A stretch of DNA of 64,000 nucleotides, taken from the NCBI GenBank assembly GCA_007026445.1, contig VDMD01000001.1, positions 496,001 to 560,000 of the forward strand, read 5' to 3'. The notes under the pieces were generated by a model. It saw only the letters and a program-made list of their open reading frames with translations. It searched no databases and was not told the origin of the DNA. The position numbers were made by a program, and so were the translations under genes. Of the stretch, positions 41,470 to 53,778 are shown in pieces. Numbering within the stretch: position 1 is the first letter of the stretch; each line of letters opens with the position of its first letter. The DNA is from Schizophyllum amplum. Taxonomy: Eukaryota; Basidiomycota; Agaricomycetes; Agaricales; Schizophyllaceae.

Positions 41470-43380
41470 TCAAAGCCACCCGTGAACGAAGGCGCGCAGT
41501 GCGCTACGACGCGCCATCCCTGCGCCATCCCCTCTCGGAGTCGCGCAAATGCTGCACGCGAGGTGCCCTGCCGCGTTGATGCTGGAAATGTTCGGTAAGC
41601 GCGATGGAGAAGCAGAGAACACCACGTACAAGGTACATGCCGAGCATGACCATTGCTCACCGTCCTGCGTTGGCGAAGCAGGATGGGCTCTTGGCGCGTC
41701 TGGTTCTGGCTGCCGCGGCCTGCCACCCAGCTTGCGAGTCGAGTCGTTCTTGACAAAAGCCATTCCGAGAGATTCTTTATTGCGGAGATCAATTTCGCTC
41801 TGTACAAGCTTGCCGAGCCCAATAGAGCTTGGTGCCTTTCCCTTCGCGCCTATGGACATGGGCTTGGCCTCTGCCAGCTTGGATGTCGACGCCGTCGATG
41901 GACCTTGCCGGGTAGACGATGATGACCCTGCTAGAGGATTCGTCGAGGAGCCAGAAGCGCCGAAGACAAAGTCATCTGCGTAGTCATCCCATGAAGTAAC
42001 CTTGTTCTGATCTATCTCGTCGCCGTCAGCTTCGCGCAAGCGCTGACGACGTTCTGTGTCCGTCTCCTCGATGTAATCGTCTTCGTCATCTGTAGAGGAG
42101 TCGATCTCTACGGTCGCAGCAGGGGTAGCATCGGACGCGGACGTGGATGCAGCTGGTAGTGACAAAGTGTTAGTTCGGATTCATGATGAGGATATTCATC
42201 CCTACCTGTTTGGCCCTGTAATGCTTGCAACCGCTTCTCGATCGCCAGCAGTCTCTCCTCCCGTGCACTCTTGCTGATGATTGCTGTTTGTCAGCTCACG
42301 TTCAGGCAGATCCAGAGAACACTCCAGGACTGACCTTGCCGCTCTCTTACCAAAACCAGAGCCCTTTCCACCGGCTTTGGGATCCTCGCCACTCAGTGTT
42401 GTTCCCTGACCTTCGAAGGCATACTTGGACGTGACTCTTGCCCCGGCCTTCCGTTTCTTCGCCGTTTGTCTGCCGGTATGAAGAGAAGCTACGGTCTCCC
42501 GCGGTCTACGAGGACCCCGTCGACGACGCATAGCGGTCGGTCGCTGACGCGTTTGTGCCCCACCGCACTGAGAGTAGAGTCAGTCGTAAAGCTAGGTGCC
42601 GGTGAAAACCAACGTGCCATGTATTCAGGAAGGAAGTCTCCTGAATCTACGCCTTGACCCTGTACTGGCGCGGAATCGCCCAAGCGTACGCCGGAGGACC
42701 AATATCCTATCAATGGAAGCTGTATGAGCGAAGGGGTCCTCATGCTAGAGGTCGACAGACCAACCGTCACCGTAGTAACCGCGATCCTGTAGCCTACGCA
42801 CTTCGATACGCAGCTGCTTCCAGAGAGCCTGGAATGCTGGCCCATGATTCATGTGCTGACGAAGGGTTGAGGTAGCGTCCCAAGGCGTTAGCGCCATTGT
42901 AACTTGCCTTGATATGGGCTAGCTAAAGGCGAGTTAGACAAAACACGGGCTCGAAGAGATAGAAATACCTCATGACAGAAGGTACTCATGATAAAATGAG
43001 TAGGCATGAAGGACCCGTCAGGTCTGCGTAAGACGAGCTCTAAGCCACCGTGATCAGCTTGTCTTCCAGTCGTACCCGTCAACCTACGAACCAACCGTCT
43101 CCCCGGCGTTCCAGTTCCTCCCGAGGAAGACCTGGTTATGCTCGTACTGAAGAACTTTTAGCCCTCAACGCATTCCGTACGTCACTTCAGAACTTGCCTC
43201 TTCCAAGCTATTCACGGCGAATCCGTGGTCCTTCATAACGGGCCGAACTTGAGCAGCAAGGGCAAGCAGCAGTTGTTTGGCGCTCTCTTGTCCCTCTTCA
43301 CCATGCATGCGAAGCGCTGTGATGAAATTTATATGCGGATTCGGATTGGCTTCGCGTTCGTTCAAGCGGAGGTGGACCAT
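41470..43380 (-). CDS. WSS1: WSS1-type WLM-domain metalloprotease
   Basis: DNA-protein crosslink repair protease acting with Cdc48 and SUMO. The ATG at 43380 opens the WLM domain: INFITALRMHGEEGQESAKQ, HGFAVNSLEE, YEHNQVFLGRNWNAGETVEL, FIMSTFCHELAHIK, HMNHGPAFQALWKQLR. The zinc site HExxH plus the downstream His of MNHGP is complete. Later comes FEGQGTTL, which fits the SHP box used to bind Cdc48/p97. An acidic stretch (TDDEDDYIEETD) follows. The C-terminal RanBP2-type zinc finger reads WSCSACTFINAAGHLACSIC with all four Cys. Two introns within the catalytic region start with GC rather than GT (43197-43147 and 42907-42856); using them is required to restore the active site. It ends ALRAFVHGWL. 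Domain order matches fungal Wss1. Confidence 0.9.
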
Positions 43381-44037
43381 TGTCTAGTGGTTTCCCTTGA
43401 AGTGTAGCTTCGAATAGTATATTTTAAAGCCTTCAAACTGCCGGGACAGTGTTTAGGGTAGAGGCACAGTGGTGGTCAGAAGCAAGACGCGTCACGATCA
43501 CATGACTAAAGTACAATGTACTGTAATGGCATGCTGAATTGCAACATCACGCATCACGGAGGGCTTGTTGCGTTGCTTCACGTCACGCATCACGGCGAGC
43601 TCTTGTTGCCCGTTTGTCACGTAATTTTCGCCTAAAATCGTCCAAAAATCCTCTAAAGATGCAGATTTTCTTCCCGGACGCGCCTATAGCCTTTGTTTTG
43701 CACCTCAGATCCCTGCCTGATGTCGATCCGTGGCCCCCGTTTGACAAAGTGCGCCTCATTATATTCCGCACGTGGTGGATGTTGCTTGTAAGCGTTGCCG
43801 TCACGCATCACCAGGCCAATGTTGCCCCGTGTCAGAGCGTGACAGTCACGTGACTGTTGCCATTCAGCATGCCATTACAGTATGCAGAATATGAGTACCC
43901 GATTTGGCAACTCCCTTGTTATCTGTTCGCGGCCATGTGTTGGGCGCACGACTCTTTGCCGGCGGCAACGATAAGATATGACTTCGGCCTACAGCCGCGC
44001 TCCTCCTCCGTCTTCCCATCCAACATAATCACGAGCG
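43381..44037. other. divergent promoter region invaded by a short TIR element
   Basis: About 660 bases between WSS1 (-) and the first CPS1 gene (+), more than half of it the TIR element at 43521-43880. No other feature seen. Confidence 0.5.
43521..43880. mobile_element. 360-bp TA-flanked MITE candidate
   Basis: Left end CTGTAATGGCATGCTGAAT and right end ATTCAGCATGCCATTACAG are perfect inverted repeats of 19 bases, extended imperfectly through gcaac/gttgcc. Both sides are flanked by TA (43519-43520 and 43881-43882). The interior carries repeated cacgcatcacgg motifs and no coding frame. The termini differ from the 1.27-kb element, so it is a different family. Confidence 0.82.
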
Positions 44038-46391
44038 ATGAAAGGCGAATCGGGACTCCCTTTGGTACCTCAGCCTACGCAGGCGCCGCACGCGAAGCGG
44101 TCTTCGCTGAAGCTCGCTGGTCAGATGATTCTGGTCACGGGAGGGCTCGCGCTCCTTGCGCTGTCCCAGGGCTACGCTATTTTTTCGCCCATCGTGGACA
44201 TAGTGCAATGGAAGGACGCCGAAGCACAATGCGCCCAGGCGGACGTTCTCGTCCCGCACCGGAATGCCGAGGTATACAGCAAACTCAGCGAGGTGCTTGG
44301 CCTACCAGAGACACGCGCTCGCGCCATTAACTGGTTGAGTGGCGCGGTCAAAGTGCCGTGAGTCGCAAGTTCTCAACATAACCGAGTCATTGGGCGACTA
44401 GACTGACGCCATTGTTAGGACGGAAGTCTATGATGATATGGACCCTGTCGGGGTGGACCCACAATGGGAGGTGTTCGGGCCGTTCCACGACTACCTGGCA
44501 GAGGCGTATCCGCTTGTGTAAGTTTATGTGGGATTGTGTGGTGTAAGCAAGTGCTGATACGCTTTTCGACAGTCACTCGAACCTGAAGTTGACCAAGGTC
44601 AACACCTATGGGCTGGTCTTTGACTGGATAGGCAGCGACTCATCGCTGAAGCCGATTCTACTGGCCGCTCATCAGGGTTCGTCGCTAGCGGAGTTATTCG
44701 TCTACGGCGTTGACCATAATGCTTAGATGTGGTCCCGGTCGAGACGCGTACGGTCAAAGACTGGACGCACCCACCCTTCTCTGGACACTATGATGGTAGG
44801 TTTGCGTCTGAAACTCCTCTTAGAAACTGACTGACTGGTACAGGCGAGAAGATTTGGGGCCGTGGCTCTAATGATGACAAGAGTGGCCTGATCGGAATCA
44901 TGTCCGTTGATCTATGGTTTGTGGCGGGCCGAGAACTCGTACTGACGAAAGTACAGGAGCGTCGTCGAGATGCTTTTGGAGCAGGGCTTTAAGCCCACAC
45001 GTACAGTCGTACTCGCCTTTGGTTTCGACGAGGAAGCCAGCGGCTTGCAGGTGAGACTCTGCACCACTTCGCCTACGGTGTACCTGAACCTATCATTTAC
45101 TTCACAGGGTGCCGGCGAACTCAACAACTACTTGGTCGATGTATGGGGCGAGAATAGCTTTGCCCTACTAGTTGACGAGGGCGGCGGGTATGTCGAGGAG
45201 TACGGCACGACCTTTGCCACGCCCTCTGTCGCGGAAAAGGGTTATCTCGATCTCCGCGTCGAGGTCAAGATGCCCGGCGGGCACTCCAGTGTGCCCCCAG
45301 CTCACACGAGCATTGGCGTGCTTTCGTCGCTGCTCGTTCAGTACGAGAAGGAGCCCTTCGATGTTGCTCTTGTGAGGATTTCTCCTGTTAAGCTGTGTAT
45401 AGTGTACTGACGGGTGTATTACAGTCCCGCGAGGATACGCTCTACAAGACATGGCAGTGCTACGGGGAGCACGGTCGCGATGTCTCTTCTGCCCTGCGGA
45501 CGCTCATCAAGGCATCGATGAAGTCGAAGGCAGCTCTCACCGCTCTGGAGAAGTTTCTCTTCCAGAATAAGTTTTACAAGAGCATGATTCAGACCACCCA
45601 GGCGATTACTATGTCGGTGAGGATCCATGCTTTGATAGGCGATGTCTAATCTGCTATCTTGCCAGGATCAACGGTGGTGTCAAGTCCAACGCGCTCCCTG
45701 AGGAGGCCTACGGCATCGTGAACCATCGTATATCCACTCAGAGGTATGTGCATCTAAACGCAAGTTTGCGGTTAACTCAACAATTCGCAGCTCGACGCAC
45801 GCAACCATGATGTACGACAAGCAGCGGCTCACTGCCTTGGCCGAGAGCTTTAACCTCACATACACCGCGTTTGGGAAACACATTTCGAGCACGGACGCGC
45901 CGTCGGCGGGCAGTCTGACGCTCAGTGCGGCTTTCACGGAGCCCCTTGAGCCGGCGCCGGTCACGCCGACTGATCTTGAGTCCCACCCATGGCGTATGCT
46001 CTCGGGCACCATCAAGGCTGCCTTCAACGCCGCGCATCAGCTTGAAGGGTCGAACAATATAATCGTGGCGCCAGGGATGGGAACGGGCAACACCGGTGCG
46101 TACTGGGTGTGTATTACGGTGTCAGTTACTGAACCTATATCATAGATACGCGATTCTACTGGAGCCTCACGCCGCATATCTTCCGCTACGCGCACCAAAA
46201 TGGAGGCAAGGATGTGAGCACCGGTGGCGGTTTGGACCGTGGCGTGCACACTGTCAATGAAGGTGGGGAAGCTTGGTCGACAATTTTCTTCTCTGATCTG
46301 ACTTCTCATAGCCATCGTCGTCGACTACTGGATGGAACAACTGCGCTTCTTTATGACGCTCATCCTGAACGCTGATGAAAGCGAGCTTTGA
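44038..46391 (+). CDS. CPS1-type M20 carboxypeptidase, copy 1
   Basis: Vacuolar/secretory di-zinc carboxypeptidase S family. Short cytosolic N-terminus, then a single signal-anchor helix (LAGQMILVTGGLALLALSQGYAIF, about residues 26-50). Metal and catalytic blocks in order are LLAAHQDVVPV (His ligand), WGRGSNDDKSG (bridging Asp region), FGFDEEASG (general-base Glu and Glu ligand), LLVDEGGGY (Asp ligand), and GVHTVNE near the C-terminus (last His). MPGGHSSVPPAHTSIG is the lid/dimerisation block. The chain is split into more than ten exons with short introns; a junction separates HQ from DVVPV. It ends NADESEL. The neighbouring gene is a tandem paralogue with the same exon pattern. All zinc-site residues present. 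Confidence 0.93.
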
Positions 46392-46669
46392 GGAGGAAGC
46401 CGGCTGAGTTCAGCAAAGTATCTCAGCACCACCCGCGTATATAGCTCACGGTATCATTTTGGGGTACACTAATACTTGAGAGCCTACAGTCGAACTGTGG
46501 GTCCATGAGCACGCGGTCACTTGACTGTTCGGCCAATTATTGATCGCGCCACCGTGCCCTTCATCCGAACCATCATGACGCCGCGCACAAATACCGATGC
46601 GCGATATCTTATCTGTATTCAGTTCCTTCACAGCGAGCAGCTCTTCCTTGTCTCTGACTCTCACCGACA

Positions 46670-49151
46670 ATGGGAAACGAGATGACCGAGGCCTTCGGTG
46701 CGAAGATCGACCGCGACGTGATCCCGCTGCCGTCAACGGCATCGCAGGGAACGCCGAAGCGCGGCATCAAGCTCTACTCGCGCTTGTTCGCCTTCATCGT
46801 CGCTGTGACCCTCCTGAGCAGGGGTTATCTCTTCTCAAGTGCAGGGGAGAAGGTAGTCAGTGTCCAGAAGGAATACTGCGCGCAGCCCGAACCTCTAGTC
46901 CCAACGAAGAACGCAGCGACATACAACGAGCTTGACGACACGTTCGGCGCATCTGAATTCAAGGACCGCGCGATTGACTGGCTCAGCGGAGCGATCCGTG
47001 TACCGTGCGTCGTGCTCCGAATCGCCCCGTTGCATGTATGCTCATTCTCGCGATAGAACCGAAACCTTCGATGACCTGGACGAGGTTGGCGCCGATCCGC
47101 GCTGGGATGTCTTCGGACCGTTCCACGAGTACCTTTTGAAGGCCTTCCCCGTCATGTATGCGCGACTTTTCCGCATTTATGCGCGCCTAACTCTCGCTGC
47201 AGCCACTCCACGCTCAAGCTCACGAAAATCAACACCTACGGTCTTCTATACGAATGGCCTGGCTCGGACGAGTCGCTCAAACCCTTCATCCTCCTCGCTC
47301 ATCAGGGTGCGCCGCGCATAACGTCAATCGAATTTTGGAGGCTGATTCATTTCATGAGCAGATGTCGTCCCTGTCGCTCCCCAGACCGTCGATGAATGGA
47401 CACATCCTCCCTTCTCTGGCTTCTATGACGGTATGCGGACCGTTCGCTGTTCTTTAGCTTTTGCTCATGTGCGCACAGGCGAGCGTATCTGGGGTAGAGG
47501 CGCCAGCGACGACAAGAGTGGGCTCATCGGCACCTTGTATGTCATGGCGTTTTCGCGCGTACTGTAACATACAAGCTAATGAATATCAAGGGCTGCTGTG
47601 GAGCTTCTGTTGGAACAAGGCTTCGAGCCCAGCCGATCGGTCTTCATGGCTTTCGGCTTTGACGAAGAGTGCGGAGGACGTAGGGTATGGACAGCGTCCT
47701 CTCCTCGTAATGTAAGCGTCGCTGAAAGTATCTGCAGGGTGCGGGGAATATAGGGAAACTCTTACTCGATACGTATGGCGAAGATTACTTTGCCATGCTT
47801 GTCGATGAGGGTGGTGAGTAACTGCTGGAAGATACGTCTCTACCCTCCCTAATCACGATCAAAGGCGGTTATACCGAACAGTTTGGCGCCGTGTTCGCCA
47901 CGCCTGGTGTCGCAGAGAAGGGTACGCGGTCTCCTTTCGTACATATATAGCGCGGGTTGACAAAACGTCAGGCAGCATCACCATTCGTATGGAGATTGAT
48001 TCGCCGGGTGGCCACAGCTCTGTACCGCCGCCTCATACGTCAATCGGCATGTTGGCGTCTCTCATCGTGGCGCTCGAGGAACAGCCCTACACAGCGAGCT
48101 TGGTAAGGGCGAACACATCCATATCGGTGTATTTCTGACGACTCGCTTCTGCAGTCGCGCGACGATCTCCTCTACACGGACTACCAGTGCTTCGCCGAGC
48201 ACGGCAAGGACCTCGACGCGTCTCTCAAAGCGCTCGTCAAGTCCTCCGTGACGGACGATGATGCACTGAAGGAACTCGAAGACCATGTCTTCGCATCGAA
48301 CAAATTCCACAAGGCGTCGTCGGGTACGACAACAGCGGTTGATATGTGTGTTTTCGCAGTTTGTCCCTGACTGGATCTTTCACTGACACGAATCAGTATT
48401 GGCGGTGGTGTTAAGTCTAATGCTCTGCCCGAGCAGGCATTCGTCATCGTCAACCATCGCATCTCGACCAAGAGGTTAGTTGAGATTTTCCATCATTTGT
48501 GGCCATGTAGTACCAAACAATCGTGCTAACACATTGCGACCACAGTAACGCCTCCGAGACGATGAGCGGCGACGCCGAAAGAGCTCTCCCAATTGCAGAG
48601 AAGTTCAACCTCACCTTGGAGGCGTTTGGGAAGGCTGTCTCCGACCCAGCCGCCCCCGCATATGGCAAACTCGTCCTAGGCTCGGCAGACCAAGCCTTCC
48701 TGGACCCCGCGCCTGTGACTCCCTTCTCGTCGGACTCAAACCCTTACCGGCTGCTTTCGGGCACCATCAAGGCCGCACATGCTGCGCATGCGGACGAGGA
48801 CATCATCGTCGCGCCCGGTATGCCATCGGGAAACACTGGTACGCTGCTTTGACCATCGCCGATGTTTGAGCAAGTCGTGCTAATTGGTATCTTCCTCGCA
48901 GATACGCGGTTCTACTGGGATTTGACACCACATATCTTCCGGTACAATCACAGGAACTCTGGCAGCGCCACGGACACAGGCGGTGGGCTGGCGGCTGGTG
49001 TGCATACAGTGAACGAGAGTAAGTCATCCACGTTATTCAATCCGTGAGCCATGCTGATTTGGGTATAGACATTGAGGCGGATGACTTTGTTGAGATTATC
49101 AGATTCTTCACTACGTTGATTCTGAACGTGGATGAGGCGGAGGATATTTAG
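46670..49151 (+). CDS. CPS1-type M20 carboxypeptidase, copy 2
   Basis: Tandem paralogue of the previous gene, same strand, 278 bases downstream. The start ATG at 46670 gives MGNEMTEAFGAKIDRD, then a signal-anchor helix (LFAFIVAVTLLSRGYLFSS). Conserved sites are ILLAHQDVVPV, WGRGASDDKSG, FGFDEECGG, MLVDEGGGY, SPGGHSSVPPPHTSIG and GVHTVNE. It ends LNVDEAEDI. The active site is intact, so both copies probably work. Divergence between copies is substantial (for example SRDDLLYTDYQCFAEHG against SREDTLYKTWQCYGEHG), so the duplication is not recent. Introns fall at equivalent positions. Substrate preference may differ; this is inference. Confidence 0.93.
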
Positions 49152-50091
49152 TGGGTTTTTGTAGCGCGAAGTAAATGACTTGGCTACTGTGTAGCGTACG
49201 AGTATGGTCTGATTACCGCCTGCTCTGAATCCTGTCAGGCTCGGGGTGTCCATGCAGACTCAAACTGACAGGTCACAGGTAAGCGTAGAAGTGCCAATCG
49301 CGGGGACGAGGTGTGCACGTATCGCGGGTAGCCGAAAATGGGAGAACTCAAAAGTGGTGTGCGCTCGTTCTGTACAACTAACTGTCTGGCGCTTGACATG
49401 GTCATATCCGGGACGACTTGCCTTTGGGCTCTCCGGATTGTGAGCATCTGAGTGATATGCAAAACCTGAGGTCGTCATAAGTGCCTGCAGTTATACGACA
49501 CGACGCCACGTCCCGACTTGGTGTACATAGGCCGGGATATATATATTCGGCAACTGGGAGAGCAAGAAATGGAGGCAGACGCGCGTAAACCACCTTGCAC
49601 GATCACTCGGACCGCGTCGGGCCGGGTTTTATGTACTTTCGGCGTTGGCCGATACCTGGCCTACACGGACCCTTGTTTGTTGCGACTTCCTTGTCGACCT
49701 GTCTTCCTTTGACATCATACGAATGTGCTTCAACTGACAAAGTGCATCTAACAAAATGCACCGATCATGCATTTAACATGCATATAACAACCCGATGCTG
49801 CACTTCGAACCACAGTGTAACCTGCTTTCATATCATCAGACCCAGCACTCACGTTCTCAGCGCCTGAATTCCGCCTGGTAACAAGTACTCTCGCCATGGC
49901 CTGACCATGGAGTCGTCTTACTATTGACTTCATGTGACACAGAGTCACTTCATTGATAGGCTCCGCGATGGGTGCGCTCTTCCGCCGTACATCGTGCCCA
50001 GCTCTTCTATCCTTTTACGAACCTGCAAATTTTCACCGGTTCACGCACCGTCCGCTGAAACGATCCAGAACAGTAACAACATTCTTCACTG
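49152..50091. other. intergenic region
   Basis: About 940 bases with no supportable gene. Short frames overlap on both strands without protein character. Confidence 0.4.
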
Positions 50092-51702
50092 ATGCTAGGC
50101 ATGTGTAACACGACCTCAGACATCATGCCCACTCCGATCTGTGTCCTCGATGTCAAGCACGCTTCCGACGAAGACATCGATCTCGCGGATGTCTCTATGT
50201 CCCTTCGCTCCCCGGATGGAGCTGGCGCCTGGACGCTCACTGTGGCACCCGCTCAAGCAGCCACACAGGGCTCATCTTTGCCCTGGCTCATCCGTCTCCA
50301 CGATCCCGAGGGCTGCGTTCGTGGAACTCTCACTGCAGGAGAACCAGCTGATATCCCCATATTGCGCCCCTCCGCACACCCCTCGAAGTCCCCGAGTCAG
50401 CGCAGTCAGGACAAGACCGTTGACGAGAGCGACACCTCGGTCGTTTGTCGCAAGGTCTTCGCGCCTCTCCGGAGGTCGGAGAACCGTTGGGATCCTCGCA
50501 CGTATCCGCTGACCAACGAACGCGACTGGCCCTTCGTCGTCGACTGTAGGGTCAAGGGTCTGCTCAACAAACTTACCATGGCGAAGTTCGACTCGCTGTC
50601 GGACCAGATCATCGCCTGGGCGAACAAGTCGGAGACGGAGAAAGACGGTCGGACGTTCATCCAGGTCATTCGACTCGTCTTCGAAACGGCAATAAACGAG
50701 GCGGCGTGGCCGGAGATGTACGCGTGGTCGGAGATGTACGCGCGGTTGTGCCGCAAGATGATGGAGCAGATCAGCCCGAAGGTGCAGGACGACGGCATCA
50801 AGAACGCGGAGGGGAAGCCCATCACCGGTGGCCAGCTCTTCCGCAAGTACCTCTTGAACCGCTGTCAAGAAGACTTTGAGCGTGGCTAGGTGAACAAGGA
50901 GACGACCGCCGCTACCGCCGCTACCAAGGCCGTGGGGGACAAAGCCGTCCAAGCGGCGAGCGCGAACAAGGAGGGCGGCGACAATGTACATGAGCCGGAC
51001 TTGTACTCCGACGATTACTACGCTGCGCAGAAGGCAAAGCGTCAAGGTCTCGGTCTCATCCGCTTCATCGGCGAGCTGTTCAAGCTACAGATGCTGACGG
51101 AGCGCAACATGCACCAGTGTGTGCAGAAGCTGCTGGGCAACGTCGAGAACCCCGAGGAAGAGGAGATCGAGAGCGTGTGCACATTATTCACGACTGTGGG
51201 CGAGCTGCTCGATACTCCCCGCGCGCATGCGCATATGGACGTGTACTTCGCCCGCATGAAGGAGATGACGAAGAAGCCGAGCGTGAACTCGCGCATGCAG
51301 TTCATGTTGCAGGTAAGTCTCAGCCTTTCAATTAGTTCGTGCTACGATTGTCTTACTATTTCATAGGACCTTATCGAACTCCGGGGGCGTGGGTGGCGCG
51401 GACGTACGGCGGCTGCGGGTCCTGCCACCATTGCGCAGATCCACGAGCTTGTAATTTTGCATCTCAACTACGCGTTCTTAAATACTGACTCCGTGCAGGC
51501 TGCCAAGGAGAAGGCTGCGCAGGAGAAGGAGACAATGCACCGCCAGTCCAGCATGTCCCGCGGTGGTTCAAGACGCGGCGGCGAGAAGAGGAATTCAGAG
51601 CACGTCGGCCCCGATGGCTGGACAGTCGCCGGCTCCGCTCCGCGCCCGCCCGCCAAGGCCGGTGACCTCTCGAAGTTCGGCACCATCCGCCGCCTGCAAT
51701 GA
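50092..51702 (+). pseudogene. eIF4G MIF4G-domain copy broken by an in-frame stop
   Basis: The text from about 50460 to 51700 is that of the eIF4G middle domain: VKGLLNKLTMAKFDSLSDQI, FIQVIRLVFETAINEAAW, LCRKMMEQISPKVQDDGIKN, FRKYLLNRCQEDFERG, KRQGLGLIRFIGELFKLQML, VQKLLGNVENPEEEEIES and SMSRGGSRRGGE. It is interrupted by TAG at 50887-50889, right after DFERG, where related proteins have Trp (TGG). The same frame continues beyond it (VNKETTAATAATK). A tandem 18-base duplication at 50706-50741 repeats the motif WxEMYA. The large N-terminal half of eIF4G is missing; the first 120 residues are not recognisable as eIF4G. Two normal introns remain (51313-51366 and about 51452-51499), so this is a DNA-level copy, not a retrocopy. 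An expressed short protein cannot be excluded. Confidence 0.75.
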
Positions 51703-51815
51703 CTGCATCCCACCCAGTTATTTTGACTGTCTTTTTCCGCTCGTTTCTTGTTACTTACTGGTTTGGGAAAGGAGGGAGCTGCTTTGTATTATAGATCGAC
51801 TTCGTAAAGGCTGGC

Positions 51816-53778
51816 TCATTCCAAGGCAGTCGCTCGAAGCCGCTTCCTAATCTCCGAGCCCCAGCCTACAATGGCAACCGCGGCAGCGCCCGCAAAGCAC
51901 GTCCCAGTGTACACAATCATTCTCTCAAATCGCCCACCAGCGACTTGAAAGCCCAGATCCAGTGCGGCGATCGAGCTCGCAGTGGTATTCGAGGATGCAT
52001 GCGTCTCCAGCGCCGTCGAAATCGGTGTCGAGAGTATGTTGCCCAGTCCTCGCGTGAGGAGTAGCCAGCCGAAGAGAGTCGTCGACAGGTTCGGGTCGTC
52101 CTCTGTGGATGTACATGAGATTAAAACGCAGAAAAGAGCCGCTGCGATACTCACTCGCAATCGGACGAATGAAGCCCGTCCACAGCGTTGACCAGCCCGC
52201 CGAGAACACTCCGTACACGATGCCAAATACGACCAGACCGGCGAATGTGTGCGAAAACACACCCCAGAGAACGAAGGCGGCGAAGGAGGTCGAGAGAAGG
52301 GTGCCGAGAGCGAGTGCCCAAGGATTGAGGTGGTCTGAGAGGGCGCCCATGGCGAGACGCCCACATACGGAGGCGCCTATGAGAGTGTGAGCAGTGCGCG
52401 GGAGGCGGCGGGTGACACTGTACCGTTCAGCAGGGCCAAAGTAAGCGAAGATCGGCTCGCGCTGAGATTGAGCTCGCTCGCGAAGGCTGGAAGGATCAGT
52501 TCACTCATTGTCAGTTTTAGAAACCGTCAAACGGACGCACTCGGAAGCCAGACCAAGGGTACGAAATATCCAAAGGCCTGTAGGGAGTTCGCAGCGAGGA
52601 GAAACTGAAACGAGGGCTCCTTGTACCAGTCCTTGCGACTCCTTGGTGCCGGGCCATGTACCTGGCTGTGCGTGTCCGGGATCCGACCCTTTATGAAAGG
52701 TATGACGGGAACTAGGAGGACCAGTATCCCCACAGCGAATATTCGTAAGGTGGCGGGAATGCCGTAGCGCGCAATGAGCCGTGGACAGGCGAGGGGGAGG
52801 ATGATGCCTCCGACGGAGGATCCTGCAGACCTACCAATCAGTCATTGGATGTGATGCTGTTATCGGCAATTTACCGGCGAACATGACCCCGTTAGCGATG
52901 CCGCGCCGCTCAAGAAACCACTCGGACATGTAACAAATCGTAATTGCATAAATCAGTGCTAAAGAGGGTGTTGAGTGTCAAGAAGGATTGACTCATAATG
53001 GCAAAGACTTACATCCCCCGATTGCATAGAGCACACCCTGCAGCGCTACCAGCTGTGCTACCTTGATACCAGAATGAGCAATCGTTCTCTTTGGGAATTG
53101 TAAACACACCGTTCGCGCATAGCTCGCGCCGAAAAGACTGGTAAAGCATAGCAACGTCCCCACCCATACGCAGTAGCGACGATACCGAGGATAGCGGCGG
53201 ACTAGTGGATTGACCACAGGCGCTTGAGCGACTCTCATCAGACAGTACTGTGACACCATGAAAGAACAAGCGAACGCACAAAAACAATACATGATGCCTG
53301 ACGCCACCGGACCGACGAGTGCAAGCAGCGTTGTGGCCTGACGTTGAGAGGCGAAACGCGGGTCATCCAGGTAGGCTGCGAGCGTCGTTAAGCATACTGC
53401 ATCGCCTTCTCGGCGGGGCACTGACCGCTGAGAAACGTTCCGTATGCGGTCGGGAATCCCCAAACAATGGTCTCTACCAAGAAAGCGGCGGCCAGCTGGA
53501 AAGGGCCCCAGGAAGCAGTTAGACACTGCACCCGTACGTGCCGCAGTTGGACTCACAAAAGACCAAGCACCAAATCCGCGGTCCATAGGAGGAAGTTGGG
53601 ACGTGTTCGGCATCACAGACAACCTACTGGTCGAACGGGACATCCTGAGGAGATCATCTTCATAGGTCATATGTACGGTGGACGTTGACTGGGGCAGTGG
53701 GGTGCGAGTGGCCAATTCCATCGAATCTTGAGAGAAGCTCCTGCGCGAAGGCGCACTCGCCGTAGTACAGACCGACAT
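51816..53778 (-). CDS. MFS transporter, monocarboxylate (MCT) type
   Basis: Plasma-membrane or vacuolar secondary transporter of the Major Facilitator Superfamily. Start at the ATG of 53778 (MSVCTTASAPSRRSF); the frame extends upstream only with a TTG. A cytosolic N-terminus of about 75 residues (Ser/Thr-rich) precedes MDRGFGAW, where the first helix of MCT-type fungal transporters starts. A helix with ETIVWGFPTAYGTFLSGYLDD, then RRYCVWVGTLLCF, LYAIGG, ALIYAITICYMSEWFLERRGIANG (the conserved loop before helix 5), SSVGGIILPLACPRLIARYG, GASVCGRLAMGALSDHLNP (the A-like motif of the second half), and LFGWLLLTRGLGNILSTPI. It ends KRLRATALE. Twelve helices are plausible. At least eight exons. Substrate unknown (monocarboxylate or related acid by family). 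It converges with the eIF4G copy. Confidence 0.88.
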
